Source of the DNA: Streptomyces albospinus
GTDB lineage: Bacteria; Actinomycetota; Actinomycetes; Streptomycetales; Streptomycetaceae
Direction: 5' to 3'
Assembly: GCF_014648695.1 (NCBI RefSeq)
Contig: NZ_BMRP01000026.1
Location: forward strand, 12,163 to 66,891
DNA: 54,729 bases
The notes beneath the pieces were generated by a model, which worked only from the letters and a program-made list of their open reading frames with translations, had not been told where the DNA came from and searched no databases. This document shows, in pieces, positions 1 to 6,970 of this stretch. Position 1 is the first letter of the stretch; every line of letters starts with the position of its first letter. Made by a program: the position numbers and the translations under genes.

Positions 1-1
1 G

Positions 2-403
2 CGCGGGGCGCCGCACCCCGCAACAGCCCCTGACCGCAGGCACGTTGGACGGCCGCCCGGCGGGCGCTCCCCGGCCGACGAGCCGGCCGCCGAGGCACTG
101 CGCCGGACCCGCGGGCTGCTGCGGGCGATGCCCGGCGATCCCGGGCTGCGCGCGGTCTGGCACCGCGTCCACCACGACTCCGAGGAGGCGCTGCGGCCGG
201 TCCTGGCGCGGCTGACCGGCGCGGACCCGCTGGCGGTGCGGCTGGCCGCAGCCGCCGCCAACACCGCGATGCGGGTCGCGGTCGAGGAGTGGGCCGCGGG
301 CGAGGAGCGGCCGGACGGCCCGCACGGACCCGGCGCACTGGTCGTCCGCGGGATGCGCGCGCTGACCGCGGGACTGCCGGAGCTGAACAGGTGTCACAAG
401 TAG
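2..403 (+). CDS. TetR-family regulator, C-terminal part (5' end outside window)
   Basis: The frame is open from the window edge to a TAG at 401-403. The last ~105 residues look like the ligand-binding C-terminal domain of an actinobacterial TetR repressor: a helical stretch with LLRAMPGDPGLRAVW, then an Ala-rich helix ending in RVAVEEWAAG. No DNA-binding domain is visible because the gene begins upstream. The first ~25 residues in this frame (Pro/Arg rich) do not resemble the family, so either the linker is unusual or a frameshift lies near base 60. The target genes are unknown. The family call is moderate and rests on the helix pattern only. Confidence 0.5.
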   Translation, partial: RGAPHPATAPDRRHVGRPPGGRSPADEPAAEALRRTRGLLRAMPGDPGLRAVWHRVHHDSEEALRPVLARLTGADPLAVRLAAAAANTAMRVAVEEWAAGEERPDGPHGPGALVVRGMRALTAGLPELNRCHK

Positions 404-715
404 CCGGGCGCTTCACAACTGGCCCGGACCTTCGGCCAATCGCCGGAGATCGAAAACCGCCCGAACGACCGGTCGGCGGCTGGATTTCTCCCCCGCGGAC
501 CCGCCCGCGCACGTGACGGGGGCACCGGCCCGGCCGCATCCGCGCTGGCAGCACCCCACCCTCCCGCACTCGGCTCCCCCGCATCCCGAACCGATCGCGC
601 CATTACCCTCAGCTTTCACCCAACGACCGAAAGTGAACGCCCTGCGTGCGTTTGAGATGCAGTTGGGCCAGACTCCAGTCCGGCATCTGAACCCACGAGC
701 AAAGGAGTGTTCGTT
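404..715. other. intergenic region before the protease inhibitor gene
   Basis: No convincing coding frame is present. It must hold the promoter of the inhibitor gene, but I see no clear -35/-10 pair. The only firm element is the ribosome binding site aaaggag at 701-707. Confidence 0.4.
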
Positions 716-1153
716 ATGCGGTACATCACTGGGGCGATCGCGCTCGGCGCGGCGCTGGTCCTGGGGTCGCTCGCCACCACCGCACAGGCCGCCACCGCGC
801 CGGTGCAGCCCGCGCGGACCGGCGGGCTGTACGCCCAGAGCGAACTGGTACTGACGGTCGGTCAGGGCGCCAGCCGCGCGACCGCCACGGAGCTGCGCGC
901 GGCGACCCTCAGCTGTATGCCGGGCGCGTCCGGCACCCACCCGTACGCACAGGCCGCCTGCACCCAACTGCGCGCGGCGTCCGGCGACTTCACCGAGGTG
1001 GCGGAGACCGAGAGCGGCCGGATATGCCCCAAGATCTGGGACCCCGTCGTGGTCACCGCGGACGGCGTCTGGCAGGGCCGCCGCGTCTCGTACACGCACG
1101 TCTTCCCCAACGCCTGCGAGATGGCGGACCACGACACGGTCTTCGAGTTCTGA
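716..1153 (+). CDS. sti: Subtilisin-inhibitor-like (SSI/STI) secreted protease inhibitor
   Basis: A 145-residue secreted inhibitor of serine proteases (Streptomyces subtilisin inhibitor family, MEROPS I16), expected to act outside the cell as a dimer. The start is ATG 716, eight bases after aaaggag; a GTG at 707 overlaps the binding site and is less likely. Residues 1-25 are a Sec signal peptide ending AQA. The mature part shows family landmarks: LYAQSELVLTVG (38-49), four cysteines (67, 82, 104, 134) for two disulfides, and DGVWQGRR (116-123). The reactive loop reads CPKIWDPV, putting Lys106 at P1, so it should inhibit trypsin-like proteases as well as subtilisin, unlike Met-P1 SSI. It is convergent with a streptogrisin-like protease and shares a terminator with it. 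Confidence 0.93.
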   Translation: MRYITGAIALGAALVLGSLATTAQAATAPVQPARTGGLYAQSELVLTVGQGASRATATELRAATLSCMPGASGTHPYAQAACTQLRAASGDFTEVAETESGRICPKIWDPVVVTADGVWQGRRVSYTHVFPNACEMADHDTVFEF

Positions 1154-1177
1154 CCGACCGCCCCCCAGCACCCATGC

Positions 1178-1216
1178 CACCGGCCCCCGGACGACGCAAC
1201 CGTCCGGGGGCCGGTG
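1178..1216. terminator. bidirectional hairpin terminator
   Basis: A perfect 16-bp inverted repeat (caccggcccccggacg and its complement) with a 7-base loop lies between the inhibitor stop at 1153 and the protease stop at 1237. It can serve both convergent genes. There is no strong T-run, as is common in Streptomyces. Confidence 0.8.
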
Positions 1217-1236
1217 CCGCATCATACGTGCGGAGG

Positions 1237-2307
1237 TCAGCCGATCTGCGTGCCGGTGGCCTGGAGGGCCGCCGGAACCGGCTGGAAGAAGGTCTCGCCG
1301 CCGTTGGTGCAGTCGCCGCTGCCGCCGGAGGTGAGGCCGAGCGCGCTCTCGCCGTCGAAGAGGGCGCCGCCGCTGTCACCGGGCTCGGCGCAGACGTCGG
1401 TCTGGATCAGGCCGTCGACCGTGCCTTCCTGGTAGTTGACGCTGGCGTTCAGCGCCTTGACGGTGCCGTCGTGGACCTGGGTGGTGCTGCCGCTGCGCTG
1501 CACCTTCTCGCCGACGGTGGCGTCCGCCGCCTTGGTGATCTTCTGGGTGCTGCCGTTGTAGAGGTCGACCTCGCTGGGGTGGTCGGTGTTGCCGGTGTAC
1601 TTGGCGATCGAGTAGTCGTTGCCCGGGAACTTGGACGTCTCGGTGGTCGCGATCGTCTGGCCGCCCTGCTGGTCGGACCAGTCCTGGACGGCGTTGCCGC
1701 AGTGGCCGGCGGTCAGGATGTACGGCTGGCCGTCCTTGGTCACGTTGAAGCCGAGCGAGCAGCGGGCGCCGCTGCCCCAGATCGCGTCACCGCCGGCGAT
1801 GAGGGGCTTGAACTCCCCCTTGGTCCGGCGGAGTTCGACCTTGTCACCGAGGCCCTTGGCGACCTTGGCGAGCTGGTCCAGCTTGGCGCCCTTGACCGTG
1901 CGGTCGGCGGTCACCACGACCTTGTTGCTCTTCGGGTCCACGCCCCAGGCGGTGCCGGGGATGGTCGCCTTGGCCTTGAGCGTCTGCCGGGCCGAGTCGA
2001 GCTGGGCGAGCGAGTACTTGACGAGTCTGGCCTCCGCGCCCTTGGCCCGTACGGTCTTGGCCGCGGCCTCGTCGACGACGTTGACGACGAGCTTTTGGGC
2101 CTTGGCGTCGTAATAGGCGCCGGCCGTACCGGTCTTGAGCTGGGATGCCAGGGTGGTCGCCGCGGCCGAGGTGAGCTTGGCCACCGTGGGGGTGGGGGCC
2201 GGGGCGGCGTTGGCGTTGGCGAGGGTGACGGTCGCGGTGGTGGCGAGGGCGAGCGCGCCCGCGCCGGCCAGCATCGCGCGGCGGTTGGGTATGCGTCGGT
2301 GCTTCAA
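1237..2307 (-). CDS. Streptogrisin-like secreted serine protease (S1, long pro-region)
   Basis: A 356-residue preproprotease of the alpha-lytic/streptogrisin group. The start is TTG 2307, preceded by gggagg at 2315-2320. Residues 1-34 are the signal peptide (two-Arg N-region, Ala-rich core). Residues 35-169 are a long pro-region of the type seen in streptogrisins C/D. Mature enzyme should begin near IAGGDAIW (170). The catalytic triad is His202 (LTAGHC), Asp231 (PGNDY) and Ser312 (PGDSGG). The specificity-pocket region LTSGGSGDC resembles the chymotrypsin-like streptogrisins rather than the Glu-specific one. The gene faces the protease inhibitor gene tail to tail. Its expected role is extracellular protein breakdown; the exact substrate preference is inferred. 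Confidence 0.93.
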   Translation of the reverse strand: MKHRRIPNRRAMLAGAGALALATTATVTLANANAAPAPTPTVAKLTSAAATTLASQLKTGTAGAYYDAKAQKLVVNVVDEAAAKTVRAKGAEARLVKYSLAQLDSARQTLKAKATIPGTAWGVDPKSNKVVVTADRTVKGAKLDQLAKVAKGLGDKVELRRTKGEFKPLIAGGDAIWGSGARCSLGFNVTKDGQPYILTAGHCGNAVQDWSDQQGGQTIATTETSKFPGNDYSIAKYTGNTDHPSEVDLYNGSTQKITKAADATVGEKVQRSGSTTQVHDGTVKALNASVNYQEGTVDGLIQTDVCAEPGDSGGALFDGESALGLTSGGSGDCTNGGETFFQPVPAALQATGTQIG

Positions 2308-2711
2308 CTCAGAGCCTCCCGTGGGGGGATGGGCCCGGACTGGGGGGAGAGCACGGGCCCGAGAGTGAGGAATCGGAGCACAGACGGGTCGGCCCCGCAA
2401 CGGCATCTCGGGGAGTCGCGTCCATGCCAACGTGCAGGAGCCGAGTATTCCCACCCGCCACACTCGTGCACAAGACCGAGTTCCGGTCTCGAGTACGGGA
2501 GTTCACGTTTTCATCACACGTTGGTCACACCGATATCTGCGCACTCCGGTCCTGAGTGCGGACATCAGAGGGTGCGCCGGAGCGCCGCCGGAGCGCGAAG
2601 TGTGAGGGCCGCACCTGTCCGGAAAATGACGGCGCGCAGCGCGCGAAATCGCCGTACGCGCGCCGTCCACGAGGACGGGCGCGTACGGCGATCAGCGGGA
2701 GGCGGCGGGGC
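2308..2711. other. intergenic region between protease and SPFH gene
   Basis: About 400 bases with no supported gene. The right part holds the terminator of the SPFH gene (2649-2691). The left part must contain the protease promoter, which I could not define. A small inverted repeat gcactc/gagtgc lies near 2538-2556. Confidence 0.4.
2649..2691 (-). terminator. hairpin terminator of the SPFH gene
   Basis: Long inverted repeat: tcgccgtacgcgc pairs over 13 bp, then one bulged G, then six more pairs around the tetraloop acga. It lies just after the SPFH stop codon at 2712 in the minus direction. Confidence 0.75.
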
Positions 2712-3635
2712 CTACGACAGGTTCTCGGCCTCCGGGAGGTCCTCCAACAGGGGCAGTTCGCCGTCGACGGCGCCGTTCTCCACCGGAGTCGGGGGCGGGG
2801 CCGGGGGCGCGGCCGGACGCTCCGCGCGCGCCCGTTCGGTCTCCGCCTCCGCCTGGACCGTCTGCGCCTGGGCCTGGAGCCCGGAGCGCTCCAGGAACCG
2901 CAGCAGCTCCACGGGGAACGGCAGGACCAGGGTGGAGTTCTTCTCGGCGGCGACCGCCACCACGGTTTGCAGCAGCCGCAGTTGCAGCGCCGCGGGCTGG
3001 TCGGACATCGCCGCGGCGGCCTCGGCCAGCTTCTTGGACGCCTGGAGTTCGGCATCGGCGTTGATCACGCGGGCCCGCCGGTCCCGGGTCGCCTCCGCCT
3101 GGCGGGCCATCGAGCGCTTCATCGTCTCCGGCAGCGAGACGTCCTTGATCTCGACCCGGTCGACGCTCACGCCCCAGCCGATGGCCGGGCTGTCCATCAT
3201 CAGCTCCAGGCCCTGGTTGAGCTTCTCCCTGTTCGACAGCAGGTCGTCCAGTTCGCTCTTGCCGATGATCGAGCGCAGCGAGGTCTGCGCCATCTGCGAG
3301 ACCGCGAAGCGGTAGTCCTCGACCCGGACGACGGCGTCGGCGGCGTCCACGACCTTGAAGTAGACCACCGCGTCGACCCGGACCGTGACGTTGTCGCGGG
3401 TGATGCCTTCCTGCGCGGGCACCGGCATCGTGACGATCTGCATGTTGACCCTACGCATCCGGTCGATGCCGGGGATGATCATGTTGAAGCCCGGTCCGCG
3501 CACCTCGGAGGTCAGCCGCCCCAGCCGGAGCACCACGCCGCGCTCGTACTGCTTGACCACCCGCGCCGCCGCCATCAGATACACCGCGCCCGCGGAGGCC
3601 AGCGCCACCCCGGCCGCGACCAGTTCTTCGACCAT
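2712..3635 (-). CDS. SPFH/band-7 (stomatin/slipin-like) membrane protein
   Basis: A 307-residue protein with one N-terminal membrane segment (about residues 5-24) followed by the band-7 domain (about 25-190). Typical landmarks are ERGVVLRLGR, a GPGFNMIIPGID motif and the conserved LRSIIGKSELDDLLSNRE region. A C-terminal Ala/Glu/Gln-rich coiled-coil region follows, then a Pro-rich tail. Band-7 proteins form oligomeric scaffolds in membrane microdomains. ATG 3635 and the adjacent GTG 3638 are both possible starts; a G-run at 3641-3645 acts as ribosome binding site. No NfeD-type partner is adjacent, so it seems monocistronic. Confidence 0.88.
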   Translation of the reverse strand: MVEELVAAGVALASAGAVYLMAAARVVKQYERGVVLRLGRLTSEVRGPGFNMIIPGIDRMRRVNMQIVTMPVPAQEGITRDNVTVRVDAVVYFKVVDAADAVVRVEDYRFAVSQMAQTSLRSIIGKSELDDLLSNREKLNQGLELMMDSPAIGWGVSVDRVEIKDVSLPETMKRSMARQAEATRDRRARVINADAELQASKKLAEAAAAMSDQPAALQLRLLQTVVAVAAEKNSTLVLPFPVELLRFLERSGLQAQAQTVQAEAETERARAERPAAPPAPPPTPVENGAVDGELPLLEDLPEAENLS

Positions 3636-3784
3636 CACGGCCCCCTGAAGTGTGCCGTTGCGTCGCCCGAGTCGCTTTTGTCTCCCATGGTAGGCCCGGC
3701 CCGGGGAGCGGTCGAGGCTCGCGGCGGGCCCGGGGCCGGGCCCCGTCGGCCGGTCGGCGGGGACCCGCGCCGGCCGGCGGCCGG

Positions 3785-4693
3785 TCAGTAGACGCTCACG
3801 CCGTACGCGCCGAGCGCCTCGGTGACGGGCTGGAAGTAGGTGCTCCCGCCGCCGGTGCAGTCGCCGCTGCCGCCGGAGGCGAGGCCCAGCGCCGTGGTCC
3901 CCGAGTAGAGGGGGCCGCCGCTGTCACCGGGCTCGGCGCACACCGTGGCCCGGAAGAGGCCGGAGACGATCTCGCCGCTGCCGTAGTTGACGCTGACGTT
4001 CAGGGCGGTGACCTTGCCGCTGCGCACTCCGGTGGTGGAGCCGCGGCGGGTGACCGACTGGCCGACCACGGGGTTCGCGGCCCGGGTGATGTCCTGGTCG
4101 CCGACCGTGCCGTCGTGCGCCACGGACGCGTTGGTGTACTTCACGATGCCGTAGTCGTTGCCGGGGTAGCTGGAGCCGGTGGTCGGACCGATGTCCGTGG
4201 TGTTCGCGGAGTTGGTGTACCAGGGCGGTTTCCCGTCGGTGCAGTGACCGGCCGTCAGGAAGTAAGTGGTGCTGCCGCCACGGACGTTGAAGCCGAGCGA
4301 GCAGCGCCGGCCGGGGGCGTAGACGGCGTCGCCGCCGGAGATCAGCTTGCGGATCCGGCCCGCGGTGCGCTCGATGCGGACCGCGCCGGCGTTGCTGCCC
4401 GCGGCCCGCCGGATCCTGGCGATCCCGGCCGGGGAGACGGTGCTGCCGACGGTGACGACCAGGGTGCGGGTCGCGGGGTCCACCCGCCAGGCGGTGCCCG
4501 CGACGTCCGCGGCGCGGACCGCGTCGCCGGCGGCGGTGAGCTGCGCGGCGCTGAACGTCCGGGCAGGGGCCGGGTCCTGGGCGCCGGCGGCCGGCCCGGC
4601 GCCGGCGCCGGCGGCCACCAGGCCGGACGCCACGGCGATCAGCCGGGGGCGTCTCGCCGCGCCGCCGCGGGGGACGGTGCGCTCGTTCCTCAC
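3785..4693 (-). CDS. Streptogrisin-like secreted serine protease (S1, short pro-region)
   Basis: A 302-residue preproprotease with the architecture of streptogrisins A/B. The start is GTG 4693, preceded by ggagg at 4699-4703. Residues 1-38 are the signal peptide, 39-117 the short pro-region, and the mature chain starts at ISGGDAVY (118). The mature part is 185 residues, the usual size for streptogrisin B. The triad is His150 (LTAGHC), Asp180 (PGNDY) and Ser258 (PGDSGG). The pocket region LASGGSGDC suggests chymotrypsin-like specificity. It differs from the protease at 1237-2307 mainly in its shorter pro-region, so the two are related but not recent duplicates. Confidence 0.93.
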   Translation of the reverse strand: MRNERTVPRGGAARRPRLIAVASGLVAAGAGAGPAAGAQDPAPARTFSAAQLTAAGDAVRAADVAGTAWRVDPATRTLVVTVGSTVSPAGIARIRRAAGSNAGAVRIERTAGRIRKLISGGDAVYAPGRRCSLGFNVRGGSTTYFLTAGHCTDGKPPWYTNSANTTDIGPTTGSSYPGNDYGIVKYTNASVAHDGTVGDQDITRAANPVVGQSVTRRGSTTGVRSGKVTALNVSVNYGSGEIVSGLFRATVCAEPGDSGGPLYSGTTALGLASGGSGDCTGGGSTYFQPVTEALGAYGVSVY

Positions 4694-4908
4694 TGATTCC
4701 TCCGAGGGGGATCGGGGACCGCCGGCGGGCGGCCGGTGAGGCGCAACCGAGGGGCGGACGGATGTCCGCACAGGGGGAACTCGCGGGGTGGCTTCTGCGC
4801 ACCCCCGACACGCGCTCGCTGACCGGAGTGTCCGGTGCGCCGTCCCCGGGGCACAAGAGGGCCTCCCCCCTCTCACGCGGCGTGCGCGACGCCCCCGTGC
4901 GCCCGTAA

Positions 4909-4952
4909 CGCGCCGCCCCGGCAGACGCGTTGACGGCCGCCGGGGCGGCGCG
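4909..4952 (-). terminator. hairpin downstream of decayed operon
   Basis: A perfect 13-bp inverted repeat (cgcgccgccccgg and complement) with an 18-base loop. It lies where the minus-strand uptake operon ends, so it is probably that operon's terminator. Confidence 0.55.
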
Positions 4953-4954
4953 GC

Positions 4955-5185
4955 ACCTCCTGGGGCCGGCGCGGGACAGTGGACGAGGCGGTGCCGCTCC
5001 CCCGCCCGCAGCACGAACGGCAGGGCGTCGCCGGGCGGTGGGAAGGGGCGGCTGAAGTGGTCGGTGAGCCAGTGGGTGCCGGACAGCGCGAGCGCGCCGT
5101 ACGGTGCCAAGACCGCGGCGGTGCGCCCGACGCGCCGGTCCTGCCCCTCCTGGGGCGCGTCCCTTCGGGATGTGGTCCCGGTCAT
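4955..5185 (-). pseudogene. possible remnant of a DUF1684-like protein, N-terminal part
   Basis: ATG 5185 overlaps the stop of the flavin monooxygenase remnant (ATGA), which implies a once translationally coupled gene. The first ~60 residues include the segment APYGALALSGTHWLTD, which resembles the N-terminal motif of DUF1684 proteins. After about residue 60 the frame becomes Pro/Arg-rich, non-protein-like sequence and runs without a stop into the protease gene below. I read it as a 3'-deleted gene remnant. The DUF1684 assignment is tentative. Confidence 0.3.
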
Positions 5186-5587
5186 CTCGGTCGGTCCTCT
5201 CCCGCCGGACGTACCGGGTCGGGCAGCCCCAGGTGGGAGCGCAGCGTGGTCCCGGTGTATTCCGTGCGGTGCACGCCGCGCTCCTGGAGCAGCGGTACGA
5301 CCCGGTCGACGAACGGGTCGAGGCCGCCCGGTTCGGTGTGCGTGGTGGTGACCGCCGGGACGAGGCCGATCCTCCCCCGGCCTCCGGCCGGGGGACCCCC
5401 AGGTGGCGGGGGCGACCCGGGCGAGGACGGCGAGCGCGTCGAGCCCGGGGCCGGCGAGGTCGTCGCCGAGGGTGACGAAGTCCAGAGTGCCGCGCTCGGC
5501 GAGCCGGGCGAGCGCGACGTGGTGCGCGGCCTCGTACGCGGGCGGGGCCTGCGGGGCGTCCAACGCGACGGCGAGGTGCAGCGGGCG
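5182..5587 (-). pseudogene. remnant of an LLM-class flavin-dependent monooxygenase
   Basis: Two ends of one gene survive in two different frames. From about 5587 to 5405 one frame reads LHLAVALD, then a helix with AAHHVALARLAERGTLDF and VTLGDDLAG, the N-terminal beta/alpha units of NtaA/SnaA-type FMNH2-dependent monooxygenases. From about 5377 to 5185 another frame reads GLDPFVDRVVPLLQERG, HRTEYTGTTLR and SHLGL, the normal C-terminus of that family. Roughly 300 central residues are absent. The junction is occupied by the palindromic repeat at 5371-5401. Such enzymes usually release sulfite from organosulfur compounds or oxidise chelators, which fits the neighbouring transporter. Confidence 0.75.
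5371..5401. repeat. short palindromic repeat, copy 1 (at deletion junction)
   Basis: The plus strand reads cctccccc, a 10- to 12-base GC-rich core, then gggggaccccca. The same edges flank a different core in copy 2 at 10614-10654. The arms ccccc/ggggg form a hairpin. The copy lies exactly between the surviving N- and C-terminal pieces of the monooxygenase. Confidence 0.7.
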
Positions 5588-5664
5588 CGACGGCCGCGTC
5601 GCCGGTGCCGCAGGAGGTGAGCAGGACGGAACCGGCGGCGAGCGCAAGGGCGGCGGCGGATCAA
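5588..5664 (-). pseudogene. remnant of a substrate-binding lipoprotein signal peptide
   Basis: A TTG at 5664 with gaggag at 5671-5677 begins a basic N-region (IRRR). One frame over, without its own start, the sequence reads LALAAGSVLLTSCGTG, a textbook lipoprotein signal peptide with lipobox LTSC (Cys codon 5610-5612). So a frameshift separates the start from the hydrophobic core. Directly after the lipobox the monooxygenase sequence begins, so the body of the binding protein has been deleted. The position right after the ATPase gene is where a transporter binding protein is expected. Confidence 0.6.
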
Positions 5665-5717
5665 CGGAGGTCTCCTCGTGGTCGGGGCGGGGTGCGCAGG
5701 TGTCGGGGCCATCGCGG

Positions 5718-6479
5718 TCACAGGACCTTGGCGAGGAAGGCTCTGGTGCGCTCGTGGCGCGGGCGGTCCAGGACCTCCCCGGGCGGGCCCTGCTCGACGA
5801 TCCGTCCGCCGTCCATGAAGACGACGGTGTCGGCGACCTCACGGGCGAAGCCGATCTCATGGGTGACGACGATCATGGTGGTGCCCTGGTCGGCCACGTC
5901 CCGGATGACGTCGAGGACTTCGCCGACCAGCTCCGGGTCGAGCGCCGAGGTCGGCTCGTCGAAGAGCAGCAGCTCGGGTTCGAGGGCGAGCGCCCGGGCG
6001 ATGGCGACCCGCTGCTGCTGGCCGCCGGAGAGCTGCTTGGGGTAGGCGCCGGCCCTGTCGGCGAGCCCGACCCGGTCGAGCAGCCGCTCGGCGGTGCGGA
6101 CCGCCTCCGCCTTCGGCCGGCGCAGCGCGGAGACCGGCGCCTCGGTGATGTTCTCCAGCACCGTCAGATGCGGGAAGAGGTGGAAGTTCTGGAACACGAA
6201 ACCGATCCGGGTGCGCTGTTTGAGGATGTCGCGCTCGCGCAGCTCGTGGAGCCGGTCGCCGGACCGCCGGTAGCCGATCAGCGCGCCGTTGACGCTGATC
6301 CAGCCGCTGTCGACCTTCTCCAGGTGGTTGATGGTGCGCAGCAGGGTGGACTTGCCGGATCCCGACGGGCCGAGTACGACGGCGACTTCGCCGGTACGGA
6401 CCTGGAGGTCCACCCCCTTCAGCACGCCGAGCGGGCCGAAGCTCTTGTGGACGGACCGGACCTCGACCATGGCGCTCAT
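5718..6479 (-). CDS. Amino-acid-type ABC transporter ATP-binding protein
   Basis: A 253-residue ATPase of the polar amino acid uptake group (GlnQ/TcyC-like). Walker A is GPSGSGKS (37-44), the signature LSGGQQQ lies near residue 150, Walker B is LLLFDEPTS, and the switch His is in VVTHEIGFA. The start ATG 6479 overlaps the stop of the preceding permease (ATGA), showing coupled translation. It powers import through the permeases encoded just upstream; substrate is likely an amino acid or small sulfur compound, by context only. The ATPase itself looks intact even though its neighbours are damaged. Confidence 0.9.
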   Translation of the reverse strand: MSAMVEVRSVHKSFGPLGVLKGVDLQVRTGEVAVVLGPSGSGKSTLLRTINHLEKVDSGWISVNGALIGYRRSGDRLHELRERDILKQRTRIGFVFQNFHLFPHLTVLENITEAPVSALRRPKAEAVRTAERLLDRVGLADRAGAYPKQLSGGQQQRVAIARALALEPELLLFDEPTSALDPELVGEVLDVIRDVADQGTTMIVVTHEIGFAREVADTVVFMDGGRIVEQGPPGEVLDRPRHERTRAFLAKVL

Positions 6480-6970
6480 CGCCCGGCCCCCTTGGCGTAG
6501 TGGCGTTCGACGTAGTACTGGAGGGCGGAGAGCACCGTCGTGAGCAGGATGTACCAGGCGGTGGCCACCATCAGCAGGGGCACCACCCGGCCGTTCCGTC
6601 CGTAGACGACCTGGACCTGGTAGAAGAGTTCGCCGATCGCCGTCACGGAGACGATCGAGGTGCCCTTGAAGAGCGAGATCACCTCGTTTCCGGCGTTCGG
6701 CAGGATGGCGCGCATCGCCTGCGGCAGCACGATCCGGCGCAGCCGCCGCAGCCGGGGGATGCCGAGGGCCGCCGCGGCCTCCGACTGCCCGCCGTCCACC
6801 GCCAGCACGCCGGCGCGGACGGTCTCGGCGATCGCCGCCCAGCGCCAGGGGTGGCGTACGGGCACGACCTTCAGGGCCGACGGATCGTCCGCCTCCGGTG
6901 GCCCGGCGCGCTGCGGGGCGGGCGTCCCGGCGACGGCGGAGCCGGCGGGCGGATCACTGGTCAGCGGCAT
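6476..6970 (-). pseudogene. Amino-acid ABC permease with internal deletion
   Basis: Only 164 codons, against ~285 for the sister permease at 8855-9718. The N-terminal cytoplasmic segment ends RHPWRWAAIA where the first membrane helix should begin. The next residues, ETVRAGVLAVDGGQSEAAAALG, belong to the EAA loop region near the C-terminal half. About 120 residues with the first three to four membrane helices are missing in frame. The remaining part (RIVLPQAMRAILPNAGNE, FKGTSIVSV, YYVERHY) is normal. It overlaps the FAD protein's end by 17 bases and the ATPase start by 4. The product would lack most of the membrane domain, so I call it a pseudogene despite the open frame. Confidence 0.7.

Noticed and set aside
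1024..3315. 763-codon plus-strand open frame over the protease and SPFH genes
   Set aside because: It is antisense to two clearly recognisable genes and its translation is a low-complexity Gly/Val/Arg mixture, a normal effect of high GC.
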